Shown here in pieces: positions 23,601 through 36,384 of a stretch of DNA of 64,000 bases (within the stretch, counting starts at the first letter, position 1; every line of letters starts with the position of its first letter). Source of the DNA: Phycomyces nitens (lineage: Eukaryota > Mucoromycota > Mucoromycetes > Mucorales > Phycomycetaceae); NCBI GenBank assembly GCA_022702545.1, contig JAHRBC010000004.1, forward strand, positions 558,001 to 622,000, read 5' to 3'. The notes below the pieces were generated by a model. That model saw only the letters and a list, made by a program, of their open reading frames with translations. It had not been told where the DNA came from and made no database searches. Both the position numbers and the translations under genes were made by a program.

Positions 23601-26600
23601 GGCCAAGAAGGATTATATCATCAAGCGTCTCAACGCTGATTTCCAAAAGGTTTGGTTCGGTAAGAAGAGCACTGGTGAGGTTGTCGATCTTCAGGACATG
23701 ACCTACACCGAGGTTGTCAGCCGTATGGTCGAGCTTCTTTACATCAAGCACGAGAAGCGTTGGATCGACCCTACCCTCCGCAACCTTGTTGGTGACTTCC
23801 TCCGTCGTATCGAGCAGCGTTTCTCCACCAAGTCCTCCATCTCTACCCTCCAGAGCTTCTCTCAACTCGAAACCCCCTCTGACTTCATTCCCGACTTCTT
23901 GGCCCTCTTCCCCGAGGCCGAGAACCAGTTGTTGACCACTGAGGATGTATTGCAGTTTGTAACCATGTGCAACCGTCGTGGCCAGAAGCCTGTTCCTTTC
24001 ATTCCTGTCATGGATAAGGACTTTGATGTCTGGTTCAAGAAGGATTCCTTGTGGCAATCCGAGGATTTGGCTGCCGTTGTTGACCAGGATGTCCAGAGAA
24101 CCTGTATTCTTCACGGCCCCGTTGCTGCCAAGTACGCCACCCGTGCTGACCAGCCTGTAGCCGAGATTCTTGGTGATATTTACGAGAGCCACATCAAGAG
24201 TTTGAAGGATGTTTACTACAAGAACAGCGAGAGCGCCATCCCTGTGATTGAGTACCTTGGTGGTGCCCCTATCAAGTCCAGCGCCCTCAAGCCTACCTCT
24301 TCCACTGCAACCGAGCAGGTTTACCAGATGCCCAACGACGATGCTTCTTTGCCCGAGAGCGAGGACTTTTTCCAGGCTCTTTCTGGTCCCTCTTACAACT
24401 GGTTGCGCGCTGTCTTGACCTCTTCATTCATTGTCCAGGGCAAGCAGTTCATCGACAATCCTCTCCAGCGTATCTTCCGTCCCCGTGCCGGTCAAAAGGT
24501 CACAATCACCAATGCCGGAAACAAGGTTGTTGGCATCAAGGTTCAGGACAAGCGTCCCTGGAGTGCCAATGGAAAGACCTCTGACTTTGTTACCTCTGTT
24601 GAGGCCAAATTTAACGGCAAGACGATTGACCTCCAATTGTTTGAGAAGAGAGATTCTATCTTGGTTCCTTTCCAATTGCAGTTTGAGTACAAGCCTGAGC
24701 TTGGCTATGCTCCTATTCACGAAGTTATGGAGGTAATTATCAGAAAATCAACATGGATATAAAGAACATGTGGCTAACAAATCTACTATTACTACTTTTC
24801 TTTTTAGGGTCGCAACGATCGTATCAAGGACTTTTACTACAAGTTGTGGTTTGGTCCCGAGGCCAAGGAAGACTTCCTCAACTTCCCTGTCAACGAAAAG
24901 TTGATTGGCAAGGGAGAAGTTGTCAAGGCTTCCGATATCAAGGACTTTTGCCAGGCTGTTGATAACAATGCCGAGATCTACGTTGACCGTGGTCAAAAGA
25001 TCATCTATGCTCCTATGGACTTTGCTATCGTTGTTGGCTGGAAGGCTATTATCAAAGCCATCTTCCCCAAGGTCATTGATGGTGATCTTCTCAAGTTGGT
25101 CCATCTCTCCAATGGTTTCCGTCTTCTTGAAGGCAGCGATCTCCTCCAGGTCGGCGATGTCGTTGACACCTATGCTCAGATCAATGCCATTATCAACACT
25201 GATTCTGGAAAGATGGTCGAGGTTAAGGGTGTCATTGTCCGCGAGGGCAAGCCCGTTCTCGAGGTCACCAGTCAGTTCTTGTACCGCGGTCAGTTTGAAG
25301 ACTTTGAGCACACTTTTGAGCGCAAGTCTGAGACCCCCATGGAGTTGAGCCTCAAGGAAACCAAGGATATCGCTGTTCTCATGGCCAAGGAATGGGTTGA
25401 CTGGAACGAAGAGTTTGAAAACTATGAACTCACTCCTGGTTGCTCCTTGATCTTCCGTTTGAACACTGAGCTCAAGTACAAGAACAAGAAGGTCTTCTCT
25501 AGCGTAAAGACCACCGGTACCGTCTCCATGCAGGTTTCTACCAAGGAAATTGTCGAGATTGGTATGGTCGACTACGAAGCTGGTGAGTCTCACGGCAACC
25601 CTGTCATTGAGTACTTGAAGCGCAACGGCAAGGAGATTGAGCAGGCCCACTTCTTTGAGAACGGTGGTTACTCTGTTATGCCCAGCCAGTCTTCCTACTC
25701 TTCGGTTGTGCACGCTCCTGCCTCTAACGAGCCTTATGCAAAGATTTCCGGCGACTTTAACCCTATCCACGTCAACCCTTACTTTGCTGACCTTGCTGTT
25801 CTTCCCGGAACCATCACTCACGGTATGTGGACCAGTGCTTCTACTCGCAAGTTTGTCGAGATGTTTGCTGCCGACAACGTTCCCCGTCGTGTCGTTGCCT
25901 ACGATGTCAAGTTTGTCGGTATGGTTCTTCCTTCTGACCGCCTCGAGACCAAGCTGTACCATACTGGTATGAAGAACGGTCGCAAGATCATCAAGATTGA
26001 GACCGTCAACCAGAACAACGAATACATTGTTCAGGGTACTGCTGAAGTCGAACAGCCTGTTACTGCCTATGTCTTCACTGGCCAAGGTTCTCAGGAACAG
26101 GGTATGGGTATGGCTTTGTACGCCTCTTCCCCCGTTGCAAAGGCTATCTGGGACAGAGCCGATAAGCATCTTATGGAGAACTATGGTTTCTCTATTCTCG
26201 AGATCGTCCGCGACAACCCAAAGGAGAAGACCGTCCACTTTGGTGGTCCCCGCGGTAACAAGATCCGTCAAAACTACATGAGCATGACTTACGATCAGGT
26301 CGAGTCGGATGGTTCCATCAATACCCTCCCTCTCTTCCCCACCATTCATGAGCGCACCTCTTTCCACACCTTCCGTGCTCCCAATGGTCTCTTGTTCGCC
26401 ACTCAGTTCACCCAGCCCGCCCTTACTCTTATGGAGAAGGCTGCCTTTGAGGACATGCGCGCCAAGGAGTTGATCCAGGCCAACTGTGCCTTTGCTGGTC
26501 ACTCCCTCGGTGAGTACGCTGCCCTTGCCTCTGTTGGTGATGTCTTGCCCCTCGAGTCCTTGGTCGATGTCGTCTTCTACCGTGGTACTACCATGCAGTC

Positions 26601-29600
26601 CTCTGTCAAGCGTGACAAGGATGGTCGCTCTGAATATGGTATGGCTGCTGTCAACCCTGCTCGTGTATCAAAGTCTTTCAACGATACTGCCCTTCGTTAC
26701 GTTGTGGATTCGATTGCCCGTCAGAGCAACGATGTATTGGAAATTGTCAACTTCAACGTCGAGAACTGGCAGTACGTCACAGCCGGTTCCAACAAGAACC
26801 TCGACACCCTCGCCAATGTTCTCAACTACATCAAGGTATCCAACATTGACTTGCAGAAGTTGATGGAGACCATGCCCCTTGAGGAAGTCAAGAAGCATTT
26901 GATTGAGATTATTGAGGGTGGTATGGAGAAGACCCAGCAAAAGATTGCTTCCAACGGTGGTCGTCTCGTATTGGAGCGTGGACATGCTACTGTCCCTCTT
27001 CCCGGTCTCGATGTTCCTTTCCACTCATCTTTCCTCCTCAGTGGTGTTACTCCTTTCCGTAACTACCTTGCTACCAAGTTCAACCCCACCGACATTGATG
27101 TCGCCATGTTGACTGCCAAGTATATTCCCAACTTGACAGCCGAGCCCTTCAACACCAGCAAGGGTTACATTGAGCGCGTCTACAACCAGACCTCCAGCCC
27201 TCGTCTTGCCAAGGTCCTCAAGCAGTGGACTGATGACAAGTATGCCTCTGCCGCTCAGCAGCAGCGTCTTGGTTACATTCTCTTGGTCGAGTTGCTCGCC
27301 TACCAGTTCGCCTCTGCCGTCCGCTGGATTGAGACCCAGGATCAGCTCTTCAAGCACTTTAAGATTGAGCGCCTGATCGAAGTTGGTCCCTCTCCCACTC
27401 TCGTTGGCATGGCCACCCGTACCTTGAACATCAAGTACCAGGCCTATGACAATGCTCTCAGCAACCGTCGTGAGAACCTTTGCATCACCAAGGATTCCAA
27501 GGAGATCTACTACGATTTCGAGACCGCTGAGGAGGAGGCTGCACCTGCTGCTGCTGCTGCTGCTGCCCCTGCTGCTGCCGCCGCCGCCGCCCCTGCACCT
27601 GTTGCTGCTGCACCTGTTGCTGCCGCCCCTGCACCCACTGGAACTGCATCTCCCATGACGTGAGTACACATCATAATGCAATGAAATACGAAAAACTAAT
27701 CTTTATTTTTTTTTAATATAGTGATGCCCCCGTTACAGCTGCTGAGATTATCAATGTTGTCATTGCTCAAAAGTTGAAGAAGTCTATTGATGAAATCCCC
27801 ATGAGCAAGGCCATCAAGGATCTTGTTGGTGGCAAGTCTACTCTCCAGAACGAAATTCTCGGTGATCTCCAAAAGGAATTCACCAACGGTGTACCTGAAA
27901 AGGCTGAAGAGACTCCTTTGGACGAGCTCGCTGCCGCAGTCTCCCCTACTTTCTCTGGAACTCTCGGAAAGCACACCAGCACTCTCGTTGCCAAGCTCAT
28001 CAGTGCCAAGATGCCCGGTGGTTTCACTCTCAACAGCGCAAAGACTTATTTGACTGCTACCTATGGTTTCGGTGAAGGTCGCGTAGAGAGCACCTTGTTG
28101 ACTGGTATTACCATGGAGCCCCCTGCTCGTCTCGGTTCCGAGGCTGATGCCAAGACCTGGTTGAGCTCTGTTGCTCAGGTTTATGCCAACAAGGCCGGTG
28201 TCAGTTTGACTGCTCCTTCTGCCAGCGCTGGTAGCTCTGGTGGTGCCGGTGCTGTTGCTGTCATCAACAGCGAAGAGTTTGATGAACTCAAGGCTAAGCA
28301 GACCAACCTTATCCATCAGCAATTGAACTTGTATGCTCGTTACTTGCAGCAGGATTTGCGTGGTGGCGACAAGAAGTACGAACAGGAGAAGACTGTTACC
28401 TTGAAGCTTCAGGCCGAGCTTGATCAGTGGCTTGCTGAGATGGGTGACACCTTTGCCGAAGGTATCACTCCCGCATTCAGCCGTCTCAAGGCCCGTCAGT
28501 ACGATTCCTACTGGAACTGGGTCCGTCAGGATGCTCTGGAAATGTGGTATGCCATGATTTTCGGAAACTTGGCTATTGTCGATCGTGAGGTTACTGCCAA
28601 GTGCCTTGCCATCATGAACCGTTCCTACCCTCAGTTGATTGATTACATGCGTTATACTGTTGAGAACTGTGCCGCCGATAAGGGTGAGACTTACCGTATT
28701 GCCAAGGAGTTCGGCCAGGCTTTGATCGAGAACTGTGTCGAAGTATTGGCAGAGAACCCTGTCTACAAGGATGGTAAGTAGTAGTTTTCTGGGTCCGATG
28801 GTGAGTTAAAGAATTGAAAATGGCTAAACATTTGTAAAAATATTACTAGTTACTTTCCCCACTGGTCCTCAAGTTACTGTTACCGCAACTGGTGATATTG
28901 AATACAAGGAGGTTCCCCGTGAGGGCTGCCGCAAACTTGCTGACTATGTCAAGGTCATGGCTACCGGTAGCAAGACCACCGAGTTCTCTAACCGTCTCAA
29001 GGTTCAGCAGAACCTTGGTCGCCTGTACAAGATTATTCGTAGCCAGAACAAGATGAAGAAGACTACCAAGCTTTCCATCAAGGAATTGTACAGCGATGTC
29101 CTCCGTGCCATGTCCATGTCCAACACTATTGTCAAGGAACACCGTGGTCGCCAGCGTCGTCTCTCTTCTACTGGTCGCACTGCCGAGCACAAGCGCATCT
29201 CTGCCAAGGCTGCCAAGTCTGAGACCATTCCTTTCCTTCACTTGAAGAAGCGTAACGAAAATGGTGGCGACTTTGAGTTCAGCAGCCGTTTGACTAGCAC
29301 TTATCTCGACGTCTTGTCCGAGGTTGCCGAGAGCGGTTTGACTTTTGTCAACAAGTGTGTCCTCTTGACTGGTGCTGGTCGTGATTCTATTGGTTCCGAG
29401 ATCCTCAAGGGTCTTCTTGGCGGTGGTGCCAAGGTTATCGTTACCACTTCCCGTTTCAGCCGTGCTGTTACTGAGTACTTCCAGGGCATTTACAAGACCT
29501 TTGGTTCCCGTGGATCCGAGCTTATCGTTGTTCCCTTTAACCAGGGTTCCAAGCAGGATGTTGATTCCTTGTTGGATTACATCTACGACCCCAAGGGTTT

Positions 29601-32600
29601 GAACTGGGATCTTGACGTCGTCATTCCCTTTGCTGCCATTCCCGAGAACGGCAACGAGCTCGATGACATTAACTCCAAGAGTGAGCTTGCTCACCGTATC
29701 ATGTTGACCAACCTTTACCGCATGTTGGGTTCCATTAAGAAGCACAAGCAGGCAATTGGTTCCGATACCCGTCCCGCCGAAGTCATCCTTCCTTTGTCTC
29801 CTAACCACGGAACCTTTGGTGGTGATGGTCTTTACGGTGAATCCAAGATTGGTCTTGAGACTCTCTTCAACCGTTGGTACTCTGAGAGCTGGTCTAGCTA
29901 CCTCTTGATCGTTGGTGCTGTTATTGGGTAAGTTCAAGGCATATTTGTGTATCTAGTTTACTAATAGTATATATTTTAGCTGGACTCGTGGTACTGGTTT
30001 GATGGCAGGTAACAACATGGTTGCTGAAGGTGTTGAGAAGTATGGTGTCCGCACCTTCTCTACTGTTGAGATGTCCTTCAACATCCTCGGTTTGTTGCAC
30101 CCCAGCATTGTCGAGTTGGCTCAGAACGAGCCTATCTGGGCTGATCTTAACGGTGGTCTCCAGTTCTTGCCCAACCTGAACGAACTCAACACTCGCCAGA
30201 GAAAGGAGATCCGCGAAACTGCCGAGATCCGCAAGTCTGTTGCTCTCGAGTCCGCTTTGGACTTCAAGATTGTCCATGGTGCTGAGGCTGACCGTACCTA
30301 CACTCCTTACACCATCACTCCTCGTGCTAACATGAAGTTCGACTTCCCCAAGTTGAAGGCCTACGAAAACTTGAAGCACCTCAACTACCTCAAGGATATG
30401 TTGGATCTCGACAAGGTGGTCGTCGCCACTGGTTTTGGTGAAGTTTCCCCATGGGGTAACTCTAGAACCCGTTGGGAGATGGAGTCCAAGGGTGAGTTCT
30501 CTCTCGAGGGCTGCATTGAAATGGCCTGGATCATGGGTTATATCAAGCATCACCACGGTAACCTCAAGAACGGTCAGAGCTACTCTGGCTGGGTTGATGC
30601 CAAGACCAACGAGCCCGTTGATGACAGCGATGTCAAGACCAAGTACGAGAAGAAGATCATCGACCACAGTGGTATCCGTTTCGTTGAGCCCGAGATCAAC
30701 AATGGCTACGATCCCAACAAGAAGTTCCTCATGCAGGAAATCGTTGTCGACCATGACATGGAGCCTTTCGAGTGCAGTCAAGAAGAAGCCCAGCAGTTCA
30801 AGTTGGAGCAAGGTAGCAAGGCTGATGTCTATGAGTCCTCCAACGGCTCTTGGATCGTTGTCTTGCTCAAGGGTGCCACCCTTTATGTGCCCAAGGCCCT
30901 CCGCTTCGATCGTGTTGTGCTTGGTCAGATTCCCACTGGCTGGGATGCTGCCCGCTATGGTGTTCCCCAGGATATCATTGAACAGGTTGATCCCGTCACT
31001 CTGTACACCATTGTTTCCACTGTCGAGGCCTTTATTGCCTCTGGTATCACTGATCCTTATGAGTTCTACAAGTATGTCCACGTTTCCGAGATCGGTAACT
31101 CCACTGGTTCTTCTGTTGGTGGTGCTCTTGCTCAGCGCAGAATGTTCCGTAACCGTATGTTGGACAAGCCTGTCCAGAAGGATATTCTCCAAGAGTCTTT
31201 CATCAACACCATGCCCGCCTGGGTCAACTTGTTGCTCCTCTCCAGTTCCGGTCCTATCAAGACACCCACTGATGCTTGTGCTACTGGTGCTGTTTCCGTG
31301 GAGTTGGCTGTTGAGACCATCATGTCTGGCAAGGCCAAGATCATGATTGCCGGTGCCACTGAGTCTACTTCCGAGGAGTCCAGTTACGAATTCGCCAACA
31401 TGAGTGCCACTTCTGACTCTGTTGCTGAATTGGCCCGCGGTCGTACTCCCAGCGAGATGTGCCGTCCCACTACCACTACCCGTAACGGTTTCATGGAAGC
31501 TTGCGGTTCTGGTAACCACATTCTCATGTCTGCCTCTACTGCCATTGAGATGGGTGCCCCTATCTATGGTATCATTGCTTTGACCAACACTGCTACTGAT
31601 AAGGAAGGCCGATCTGTACCTGCTCCTGGAGCTGGTATCTTGACCACTGCCCGTGAAGGTGGAACCAAGCGTCCTTCTCCCTTGTTGGACATCAAGTACC
31701 GCGCTAGACAGCTCAAGGCCCGTCGTGCCCAGATCAAGAGCTGGTTGGAGAGCGAGTACGAAGTCTTGCGTGAGGAACTCGAAGAGCTCAAGGCTAGCGG
31801 TGAATTGAAGGCCGAGGATGAGAACCAGTGGCTCGAGGAGCGCACTCACTTTATCCAGAAGGAGGCTGTCCGCCAAGAAAAGGAAGCCAAGTCTACCTGG
31901 AGCATGAACTTTTACAAGAACGATCCTTCCATTGCTCCCCTTCGCGGTGCCCTTGCCACCTATGGCTTGACCATTGATGACATTAACGTTGCCTCTTTCC
32001 ACGGTACCTCTACCAAGGCCAACGACAAGAACGAGTCCCGCGTTTTGAACCAGCAGATGAAGCATCTCGGTCGCTCCAAGGGTAATGCTGTCCTTGCCAT
32101 TGCTCAGAAGCACTTGACTGGACATCCCAAGGCCCCCGCTGCCTCTTGGATGGCCAACGGTGTCATGCAGTGTCTCCTTAGTGGTATCGTCCCCGGTAAC
32201 CGCAACGCTGACAACATTGACGAGGTTCTCAAGGAGTGTGAATTCATTGTCTACCCCTCGCGTTCCATCCAGACCGACGGTCTCAAGGCTGGTCTTCTCA
32301 AGTCCTTTGGTTTCGGCCAGGCTGGTGGTGAGATCCTAATCATCCATCCCGACTATGTTCTCGGTGCTCTTTCTGAAGGCGAATATGCTGAATACAAGGC
32401 CAAGAACGCCAAGCGTTATGCCAAGGCTTACCGTTACCTCCACGATTCCATTACTGGTGTCGCTGATTTCATCCAGGTCAAGAACGAGGCTCCTTACTCT
32501 GATGCCCTTGAGTACTCTGTCTACTTGAACCCCAACGCTCGTGCCGAGTTCTCCAAGGCCAAGAACACATGGACCTTTAACGAGAAGAACGTAAAGCCTC

Positions 32601-33043
32601 TTTCTCTCCAGATTGATGCCAGTGGTACCAAGTCTGTCTTGGCTTCTTTGGCTCAACAGCAGGCTGGTCAAAAGGGTGTTGGTGTCGATGTTGAACTTAT
32701 CTCTGATATCCATATCGATAACCAGACTTTCTTGGAGCGCAACTTTACTGACGCCGAGATCAAGTACTGCCAATCTAAGCCCGTTCCCCAAGATAGCTTC
32801 GCTGGACGCTGGTCAGCCAAGGAGGCCGTCTTCAAGGCTATTTCTTCATACGCCAAGATCCCTTCAAGTGGTGCAGGTGCCTCTCTCAAGGACATTGAAA
32901 TTGGTTCTGATGAAGTCGGTGCACCCAAGGTCCACTTGACTGGAAAGGCTGCCGAGGCCGTCAAGGCTGCTGGTGTCAAGAACGTCACTGTCTCTATTAG
33001 CCACAGTGGTTCTTACAGCGTAGCAGTTGCTCTTGCCCAATAG
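20657..33043 (+). CDS. Fungal type I fatty acid synthase, single beta-alpha polypeptide (3943 aa)
   Basis: Makes long-chain acyl-CoA from acetyl- and malonyl-CoA in the cytosol. Nine exons: 20657-21452, 21512-22099, 22216-22540, 22603-23038, 23092-24732, 24808-27659, 27722-28773, 28850-29927, 29980-33043; 11832 nt in frame. Domains in order: acetyltransferase (GHSQG, Ser271); enoyl reductase (MVAGMTP, about 590); dehydratase hot-dog ([19 protein letters not shown], about 1580); malonyl/palmitoyl transferase ([12 protein letters not shown] and [10 protein letters not shown], Ser1828); junction at about 2080, where beta runs into the alpha start ([13 protein letters not shown]) without stop or intron; an Ala/Pro linker; ACP ([12 protein letters not shown], pantetheinyl Ser2252); ketoreductase (GAGRDSIG, about 2738); ketosynthase (DACATGAVS, Cys3356; later [10 protein letters not shown] and [10 protein letters not shown]); phosphopantetheine transferase ([19 protein letters not shown]). 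All catalytic motifs are intact. Total length nearly equals yeast Fas1 plus Fas2, so the two genes are fused head to tail. Confidence 0.97.
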
Positions 33044-33640
33044 TTTAGATTTTCTTTCTTTATAATTTTAATACTTGTAAACACACTTGTGTGTTTGAAT
33101 TCATAATAAAAACGGACTCTGTTCCATTTGTTGCAATGCTAATCATCTCAATATGTCGATATGTATAAAATCCTATAGAGATACGAGCTAAAAACTCGGC
33201 ATAATAAGTCTTGTGATTTACATTTTTTTACCTCTTAAACATATTAATTGCAATGTCTGCGACTGAACCAATACATGTATACGCTCAAAAATAAAATAAA
33301 AGCACGGTTCAGTGGGTCTGTACCACGTCTTTCGTCTTTGTCAACTAGCCCATCTTACTCAAAATCATGCAGTTTACAAATTGGCTTTCAAATTTCAATT
33401 TTTTACAATTTAAGATAATTCGTATTTTTGGTCGTCTTTAACCTTTTGTCATTAAAGACAGACTCATACCACTAACTATGATGATTAAAACTCTATAAAA
33501 TATAGAGTCAATACCACACTTCGTTATTATTATTTATAATTATTTTCTCATTAAAAGCATACCATGTCTCAACAGGACAACATCAGAATCACTGATAAAC
33601 AAAAGGAGTTTTTTGGGCTATATATATATATATTATCGGT
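33044..33640. other. Intergenic 3' of FAS
   Basis: FAS 3' flank with an AATAAAAA motif near 33104. No gene is seen. Confidence 0.55.
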
Positions 33641-33910
33641 AGGATCAAATAAGTCATGGTGTAATATTACTATTCGTTCTTGATCCTGTTGGCAAATAAG
33701 ACTAATGACATACTGAAACAAATAAAAAAAAGGTAATGAAAAATAAAACTTTCTCATATTTTCTTCTCATTTATTAACATATATAGGTAAAATTAACCCC
33801 TTTTTTGTTTTTTATTACCCCTTTTTCGCTTTGTTTCAGTATGTCATTAGTCGTAACATCCAACTTATCAAAAATGAACAGTTATAGTATACCATGATTT
33901 ATTTGACCTT
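33641..33910. repeat. Fold-back (MITE-like) inverted repeat
   Basis: The left arm (33641-33722) and right arm (33830-33910) are imperfect inverted copies of about 80 bp. The inner 23 bp are perfect: GACTAATGACATACTG... at 33700-33722 against its complement at 33830-33852. The outer arms keep words such as TCAAATAA(G/A)TCATGG. The loop of about 107 bp is A/T-homopolymer rich. There is no coding content. Weak similarity may extend outward on both sides. A hairpin or MITE-type element is the simplest reading; no target duplication was identified. Confidence 0.75.
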
Positions 33911-34343
33911 GCCGCCAAAATAGCAGGGAAGTCTATTATTTCATCGTAATTCCATCCGAAACCTTAATAATTTATCAGACAAAATATCCCATTTTTTAAT
34001 AGCAATTTTAAATGTCCGATAACCGCATTTAGTTTGACATTGCATGTCTTGAAAGTATTACGCTCACTTTTTTCAAACCCGTTATACTTTGACCTTTATT
34101 AATTCAACACATCTTGCTTACTAGTTTATAAATAAAAACACGAATTCTATATTTTGAAATGAGATGGTGTAATTTCCAAAAGATTAAGTGGGGTTGATTA
34201 TTTACATGTTTAAATAAAAAATGTAGGTTTCAAGAAATAATGATTGGAAAAGTTATTCAATATTGATTTTACAGATTTAGTATACAAGATTGTTGTCTTT
34301 AATCAAGAGAATGTTCGTATTATATAATTATTGTTTTTGAAAA
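33911..34343. other. Intergenic between fold-back repeat and TRM11 3' end
   Basis: AT-rich. No gene or clear signal is seen. Confidence 0.5.
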
Positions 34344-36384
34344 TCAAGGTTGTGGTGTTTCTTGGCGTCCAAAGTTGAAATACTAAAAAAAGAAAGAGGG
34401 TTAGTTACGGTGATTCTTTTCTTTTCAGTATTGTATCTATTTACCTTTTCACGGAACAAAAAGTGACCAGGACGCTTCTCATCTTTATTCTCTTCCTCCT
34501 CTTGCTTCACAGGAGCCTTTTCCTCTTCTTTCACGGCTTCACTAATCTCAACTGTGGCAGTCTCTTTGGGGTTCCATTCACGAGTCTTTTCCATGGTGAT
34601 AAGTCTTCGAGACCATTGGCCAAAGTTTTGTTCACTGTTAGATAGAAGCTTCATGGAGGGGTGTTGAGGAACATCGTTATTAGAGTATCTGAAAATATAT
34701 AGTGGTTGAGTCAAAGGTTGATTTGTGATTTGAATAGCCTACTCATCAACGACTGTGGGAAGCCAGTAGACCAATCTACCACCAACTCGAAGGTGTTCAG
34801 TTGCGAAATTCAAAAGGTCGATAAGGACCTCAGACATTTCATAGGGTTTTGTAGGAGGATAATAGTCTACTCTCCTAAATAGGTGTAGTGGATTAGAACC
34901 GATTATACACTTCTTTTATGTATATATATTTAAAAAACAACAACAACTTACTCGTGCATCGGTTCGCCTTCATAGGTTCGCATCTTCAAAGGAGTCTTTA
35001 GTTCGTCTTTTCTACCAAGCTTCTTTGCACCAGCACGGACACCATATGGAGCTGTTTAATAAAATTAGTAATGTGTTTATTGCAACTCATAATACGCGGT
35101 TTCCCTAAAAGGATTGAATGGATACATACGATCTAAATAAAAATTGCATTAGTTTCTGCATGGTATTATTGATGTGAATTATCTGTGTTTACCTGTTACA
35201 ATTGCATCAAGCCAAGCCTTGGTTCTCCAGGGATGGTGGCAGACATCAAAGACGAGCGAGTCAATCACTCGGCCCTGAAGATTGTACTGTTCAATATTTG
35301 CCTTGACACCGTCGTTCTTCTTTCCTCTGATCTGTCTACCATCAATATCTGATCCCATTGTGAATGCACCAAAATGTGCGCATGTGAACAAGAAGCTTCC
35401 AGTTCCAACAAACGGATCATACACAAGTTTTCCAGGAGCAGCCAAAGCTTGGTTGGCCATGACTAGCGAGAGTTCTGCGTCCATTGAGGTTGTGCCGAGG
35501 TACTTTCTCTTCTTTAGGTTGTACTTGTTGACTACATCACGACCACCAGTAGCAACCTGTTGAATAAACCAATGGTTTAGAAAATATTCGAATACACAAT
35601 CCAATCCATCTTTACCAATTTTCCAAAGTAGATATGCTTGGGATCCTTCTTGGGAGCCCCAACCTTTCCTGCTTCCGATCCATAGTCTTCCATGACACCA
35701 AACTGTACTTGTGGGTTCTTCATGTCGATAGGACCATCAAAAGCCAAAAAGGCAAACGAGTTGATGATATCGCGCTGTTCAGGGACAGAAATAGTCGATC
35801 CAAAGCTCGATACCGAGAACTTGAAGGACTTTTCATTGTATTCTGGCTAATATTGGGGAGGAGGGGTGGGATGAGTGTCAGTTTGTATGCAATAATGATT
35901 TCCTCACCCAGCGTTCGGGGTTCTCTTTGACCATTGCATGCACTTCAGCATAATTCTTTCCCTCTCCCCAGAGTTCATAAATGTTCCTTTTTTAGTAATT
36001 TTAGTCACTAAAATTATCAACGCCAATAAATAAAATATGGTATCTATTTGAATGTATTACTTTATCAGGATGGCTCTTTTTACCAACTTGCGTGCATCTT
36101 CGTCTGATTCAAGCTCTACTTTGAAGAATGGGCTCTGGACAATAACATTAATCGAATTGTTGGTGCAATCGAGTATCTTACATCCAGACTGTAGCTACCC
36201 TCTTCATAGCTATATTTTACACGGGCAAGTTGAGCAAGTGACTGGAATTCGGGTAGACGAAATTCGTCATGAAACTAGGCAATTTAGTAGTTGTTTTTTG
36301 GTTATTGGTCTGGTATTCTTGGTCAATTGTTTTATTGTCTGTTTATTAGCATACTTGTGCGAATTGCACCAAATATTGAGGCAT
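34344..36384 (-). CDS. TRM11: tRNA (guanine-10-N2) methyltransferase catalytic subunit, 462 aa, 11 exons
   Basis: Methylates G10 of tRNAs together with the Trm112 partner. Exons in coding order: 36384-36355, 36274-36182, 36134-36061, 35986-35908, 35846-35616, 35556-35193, 35132-35130 (3 nt), 35051-34952, 34874-34743, 34688-34445, 34382-34344; 1389 nt. The N-terminal MPQYLVQFAQ..FRLPEFQSL is Trm11-like. The THUMP-like region carries SPFFKVELES and NIYELWGEG. The Rossmann methyltransferase starts at NKYNLKKRKYLGTTSMDAEL, with SAM motif YDPFVGTGS and SDIDGRQIRGK. The catalytic DPPYGVRAGAKKLG (residues 291-294 for DPPY) is complete only if the 3-nt exon is included. The C-terminus is EHLRVGGRLVYWLP...NFGQWSRRLITM...REKYFNF, with an acidic Glu/Lys insert (about 415-440). 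Length equals human TRMT11. It is divergently arranged with CDC7. Confidence 0.93.
35130..35132 (-). other. TRM11: 3-nt microexon of TRM11 (ATC)
   Basis: Minus-strand reading TTTATTTAG|ATC|GTATGTATCC, with consensus acceptor and donor on each side. The exon before ends ACA G and the exon after begins CT CCA TAT. Without the microexon the product reads T-A-P-Y-G; with it T-D-P-P-Y-G. DPPY is the near-invariant motif IV of N2-guanine methyltransferases. Confidence 0.83.

Noticed and set aside
23080..32125. Long minus-strand ORFs across the FAS gene (up to 734 codons)
   Set aside because: Shadows created by strong codon bias of FAS on the opposite strand; no domain motifs.
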